Assembly (NCBI GenBank): GCA_964426355.1
Contig: CAYRRA010000212.1
Span: forward strand, 1 to 6,896
Length of the DNA: 6,896 bases
Origin: JAJFTV01 sp964426355
GTDB taxonomy: Bacteria > Chloroflexota > Anaerolineae > Anaerolineales > Anaerolineaceae
Reading direction: 5' to 3'
The position numbers and the translations under genes were made by a program. The notes under the pieces were generated by a model, which was not told the origin of the DNA, searched no databases, and was given only the letters and a program-made list of their open reading frames with translations. Positions 6,204 to 6,896 of the stretch are shown here, piece after piece. Within the stretch, counting starts at the first letter, position 1. Each line of letters starts with the position of its first letter.

Positions 6204-6257
6204 TAACATAACTTGTGATTATTTTCCAAAAGTGATCGGAAGTTATGGAAATCTTTT

Positions 6258-6896
6258 TCAGTTTTTCTTTTCCTCACATTGACGTTTCAACCACGCCGCC
6301 CAATCAGTAAAACCTTCTCCAGTTTTGCAAGACATTGTGAAAGTAATTAATCCCGGATTCAACAATTCAACACCCTTGCGAAAATAATCCATATTAAAGT
6401 CAATATAGGGCAAAAGGTCAATTTTGTTGATTAACAATAAGCTTAGACCACGGTATATATTCGGATACTTATAGGGTTTGTCATCCCCTTCCGTAACGCT
6501 GGCGATGAGAATATTAACATGAGTTCCCAGCTTAAATCCCGCAGGGCAAATCAGATTACCCACATTCTCAATCACCAATAAATCCAGGGTTTCCAGGTCA
6601 AAATGGGCTAAACCATCTTTGACCATATTAGCATCTAAATGACAATCTCCGCCAGTGTTAATTTGAACAGCTGGCATACCAGCAGCAATAATCTTGTCCG
6701 CGTCGATTGTAACCGGTGCAGTATCTCCTTCGATGACGCCTATGCGCAACTCATTTCGTAGCCGGTCGATTGTTTTAATCAAGATGCTAGTCTTTCCTGC
6801 CCCTGGAGACGCCATCATATTGATACCCAAAACCCCCGCATTATCAAGTAATGCCTGGTTTTGAAGAGCCAATTGATCATTGGCGTTAAAAATTTT
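6258..6896 (-). CDS. hypB: Hydrogenase maturation GTPase HypB (nickel insertion), 5' end cut by the right window edge
   Basis: The frame is open from the window edge (6896) to TGA at 6260-6258, 212 codons. HypB is a cytoplasmic SIMIBI-class GTPase that works with HypA to deliver nickel to the [NiFe]-hydrogenase large subunit. Visible motifs, numbered from the first codon in the window: P-loop SPGAGKTS with lysine at 35 (codon 6794-6792); IEGDTAPVTIDADKI (55-69); the metal-binding NTGGDCHLDA with Cys 85 and His 86; IENVGNLICPA; and the guanine-specifying NKID near 153-156. The TTG at 6872-6870 is not a convincing start: the eight codons before it (KIFNANDQ) continue the typical HypB N-terminal helix, so the true start lies beyond the window. 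Whether there is an N-terminal Cys- or His-rich nickel store cannot be seen. hypA and other hyp genes would be expected to the right. Convergent with the tRNA-Asp gene. Confidence 0.95.
   Translation of the reverse strand, partial: KIFNANDQLALQNQALLDNAGVLGINMMASPGAGKTSILIKTIDRLRNELRIGVIEGDTAPVTIDADKIIAAGMPAVQINTGGDCHLDANMVKDGLAHFDLETLDLLVIENVGNLICPAGFKLGTHVNILIASVTEGDDKPYKYPNIYRGLSLLLINKIDLLPYIDFNMDYFRKGVELLNPGLITFTMSCKTGEGFTDWAAWLKRQCEEKKN

Noticed and set aside
5997..6206. A 69-codon plus-strand frame across the tRNA.
   Set aside because: It is only the tRNA-Asp gene and its flanks read as protein; it starts at a TTG in the promoter -35 box.

Overview
This 6.9 kb window looks like ordinary chromosome from a bacterium of moderate GC content. 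It is probably a member of the Chloroflexota, and the class Anaerolineae is my best guess. The guess rests on the overall feel of the primary sigma factor, on a large acidic TPR protein with repeated 'P-D-W-L' motifs, and on the combination of a membrane pyrophosphatase with a [NiFe]-hydrogenase maturation gene, which suggests an anaerobe or facultative anaerobe. I could not run a search, so the taxonomy is inference. No transposase, integrase, CRISPR array, phage gene or toxin-antitoxin pair is visible.

Layout. (1) Positions 1-1112, minus strand: the N-terminal 370 codons of an ion-pumping membrane pyrophosphatase (hppA); its C-terminal part lies left of the window. (2) Positions 1113-1618: a divergent intergenic region of about 500 bases. 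It holds a strong-looking hppA promoter (minus), a 14-bp palindrome just upstream of it, a stretch from about 1258 to 1383 with no recognisable element, a promoter for the sigma factor (plus), and a roughly 200-nt sigma-factor leader with a perfect 11-bp hairpin. (3) Positions 1619-2842: rpoD/sigA, the primary sigma-70 factor, followed by a convincing intrinsic terminator. (4) Positions 2995-5972: an apparent two-gene operon of an 830-residue TPR protein and ndk (nucleoside diphosphate kinase), separated by 20 bases. (5) Positions 6038-6111: tRNA-Asp(GUC) with its own promoter and a UUCG-capped hairpin downstream. (6) Positions 6258-6896, minus strand: hypB, the GTPase for nickel insertion into hydrogenases, with its 5' end cut by the window edge and its own minus-strand terminator.

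The genes do not form one pathway. They are mainly housekeeping: transcription initiation, NTP balance, decoding of Asp codons and PPi-driven ion pumping, plus one hydrogenase maturation gene that probably belongs to a hyp cluster to the right. The least explained item is the TPR protein. TPR units at both ends flank about 500 acidic, probably disordered residues in which a short tryptophan motif recurs about nine times. I see no firm evidence for a new multi-gene system in this window.
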